Source: Ignavibacteria bacterium
GTDB lineage: Bacteria > Bacteroidota > Ignavibacteria > Tepidaquicellales > Tepidaquicellaceae
NCBI GenBank assembly: GCA_018058125.1
Contig: JAGPCH010000126.1
Coordinates: 1 to 5,631, forward strand
Reading direction: 5' to 3'
DNA: 5,631 nucleotides
The notes below the pieces were generated by a model. That model was not told the origin of the DNA and searched no databases. It saw only the letters and a list, made by a program, of their open reading frames with translations. Numbering within the stretch: position 1 is the first letter of the stretch; every line of letters begins with the position of its first letter. Position numbers and translations under genes: made by a program. Positions 5,303 to 5,631 of the stretch are shown piece after piece.

Positions 5303-5631
5303 ATGTTAATACAAAAGCCAAAGGGCACTTACGATCTACTACCGGATAAAGCATTTCAAAGAACCTTTCTTGAAAATAAAATCAGGGAAATATTTTATGA
5401 TTTCAATTACAATGAGATAAGAACTCCGGCATTTGAGAAAACAGCTTTGTTTAAAAGAGGAATTGGTGAAGAAACTGATATTGTTTCAAAGGAAATGTAT
5501 TCATTTAATGAAAATGAATTTACTTTAAAACCTGAAATGACTGCACCCGTTGTAAGAGCTTATCTGGAAAACAGTCTATACAATGATTCACCGTTGCAAA
5601 AATTATTTTATATTACGAATATGTTCAGAAG
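5303..5631 (+). CDS. hisS: Histidyl-tRNA synthetase, N-terminal part (cut by window edge)
   Basis: HisS is the class II synthetase that charges tRNA-His in the cytosol. The first 109 codons are present and the frame is open to the right edge. It opens with the family N-terminus KPKGTYDLLPDKA (5-17), followed by the motif 1 region (REIFYDFNYNEIRTPAFE, 28-45), LFKRGIGEETDIVSKEMYSF and LKPEMTAPVVRAY (about 74-86), the ATP/histidine pocket segment. It ends in the start of motif 2 (LFYITNMFRR). The PEMTAP form also occurs in HisZ, but HisZ usually lacks the clean KGTYDLLP opening, so HisS is preferred. The ATG at 5303 is chosen because family members begin a few residues before KGTYD. There is no Shine-Dalgarno sequence and a promoter-like box ends five bases upstream. 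It is the only plus-strand gene and is divergent from the four-helix protein gene. Confidence 0.95.
   Translation, partial: MLIQKPKGTYDLLPDKAFQRTFLENKIREIFYDFNYNEIRTPAFEKTALFKRGIGEETDIVSKEMYSFNENEFTLKPEMTAPVVRAYLENSLYNDSPLQKLFYITNMFR

Noticed and set aside
1..5631. A defence system, prophage, insertion sequence, CRISPR array or tRNA
   Set aside because: I looked on both strands and saw no spaced repeats, transposase or integrase frames, terminal inverted repeats or tRNA-like cloverleaf; the window is ordinary housekeeping and envelope genes.

Overview
This is an AT-rich window (about one third G+C by eye) with the compact layout of a free-living bacterium. Two things point to the Bacteroidota/Chlorobiota/Ignavibacteriota side of the FCB group, most likely an Ignavibacteria-type organism. 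First, the protein at 3530-4198 carries a C-terminal type IX secretion (T9SS) sorting domain with the SPNPFNPTT motif. Second, Shine-Dalgarno sequences are almost absent: only one start codon of seven has a convincing one. The PyrB sequence also looks like the Chlorobi-type enzyme. The placement comes from motif recognition, not a database search.

Layout. Seven genes are read right-to-left and one left-to-right. In minus-strand reading order, from the divergent region at 5141-5302, they are: a small four-helix membrane protein (4796-5140), nuoI of respiratory complex I (4208-4699), a small exported T9SS-sorted protein (3530-4198), a CNNM/CBS/CorC-type membrane protein (2102-3424), an MlaE-family ABC permease (1292-2059), aspartate carbamoyltransferase pyrB (366-1316) and the start of dihydroorotase pyrC (1-350, cut by the window edge). 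On the plus strand, hisS (histidyl-tRNA synthetase) begins at 5303 and runs off the right edge. No intergenic stretch exceeds 300 bases; the longest is the 162-base divergent region.

Function. pyrB and pyrC are the second and third steps of de novo UMP synthesis and sit 15 bases apart. The permease directly ahead of them belongs to the lipid-transport (Mla/MCE) class, but neither its ATPase nor its MCE partner is visible here. nuoI stands apart from other nuo genes, and its stop codon is built into the ribosome-binding site of the T9SS-sorted protein. The rest is housekeeping or envelope function.

No RNA gene, CRISPR array, insertion sequence, phage gene or defence system is visible, and I see no clear undescribed system. 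The points most worth a second look are the stand-alone nuoI and its coupling to a T9SS cargo gene, the lone MlaE permease ahead of pyrBC, the PyrB substitution in an otherwise conserved loop, the unassigned four-helix protein with two intramembrane histidines, and a possible leaderless hisS transcript.
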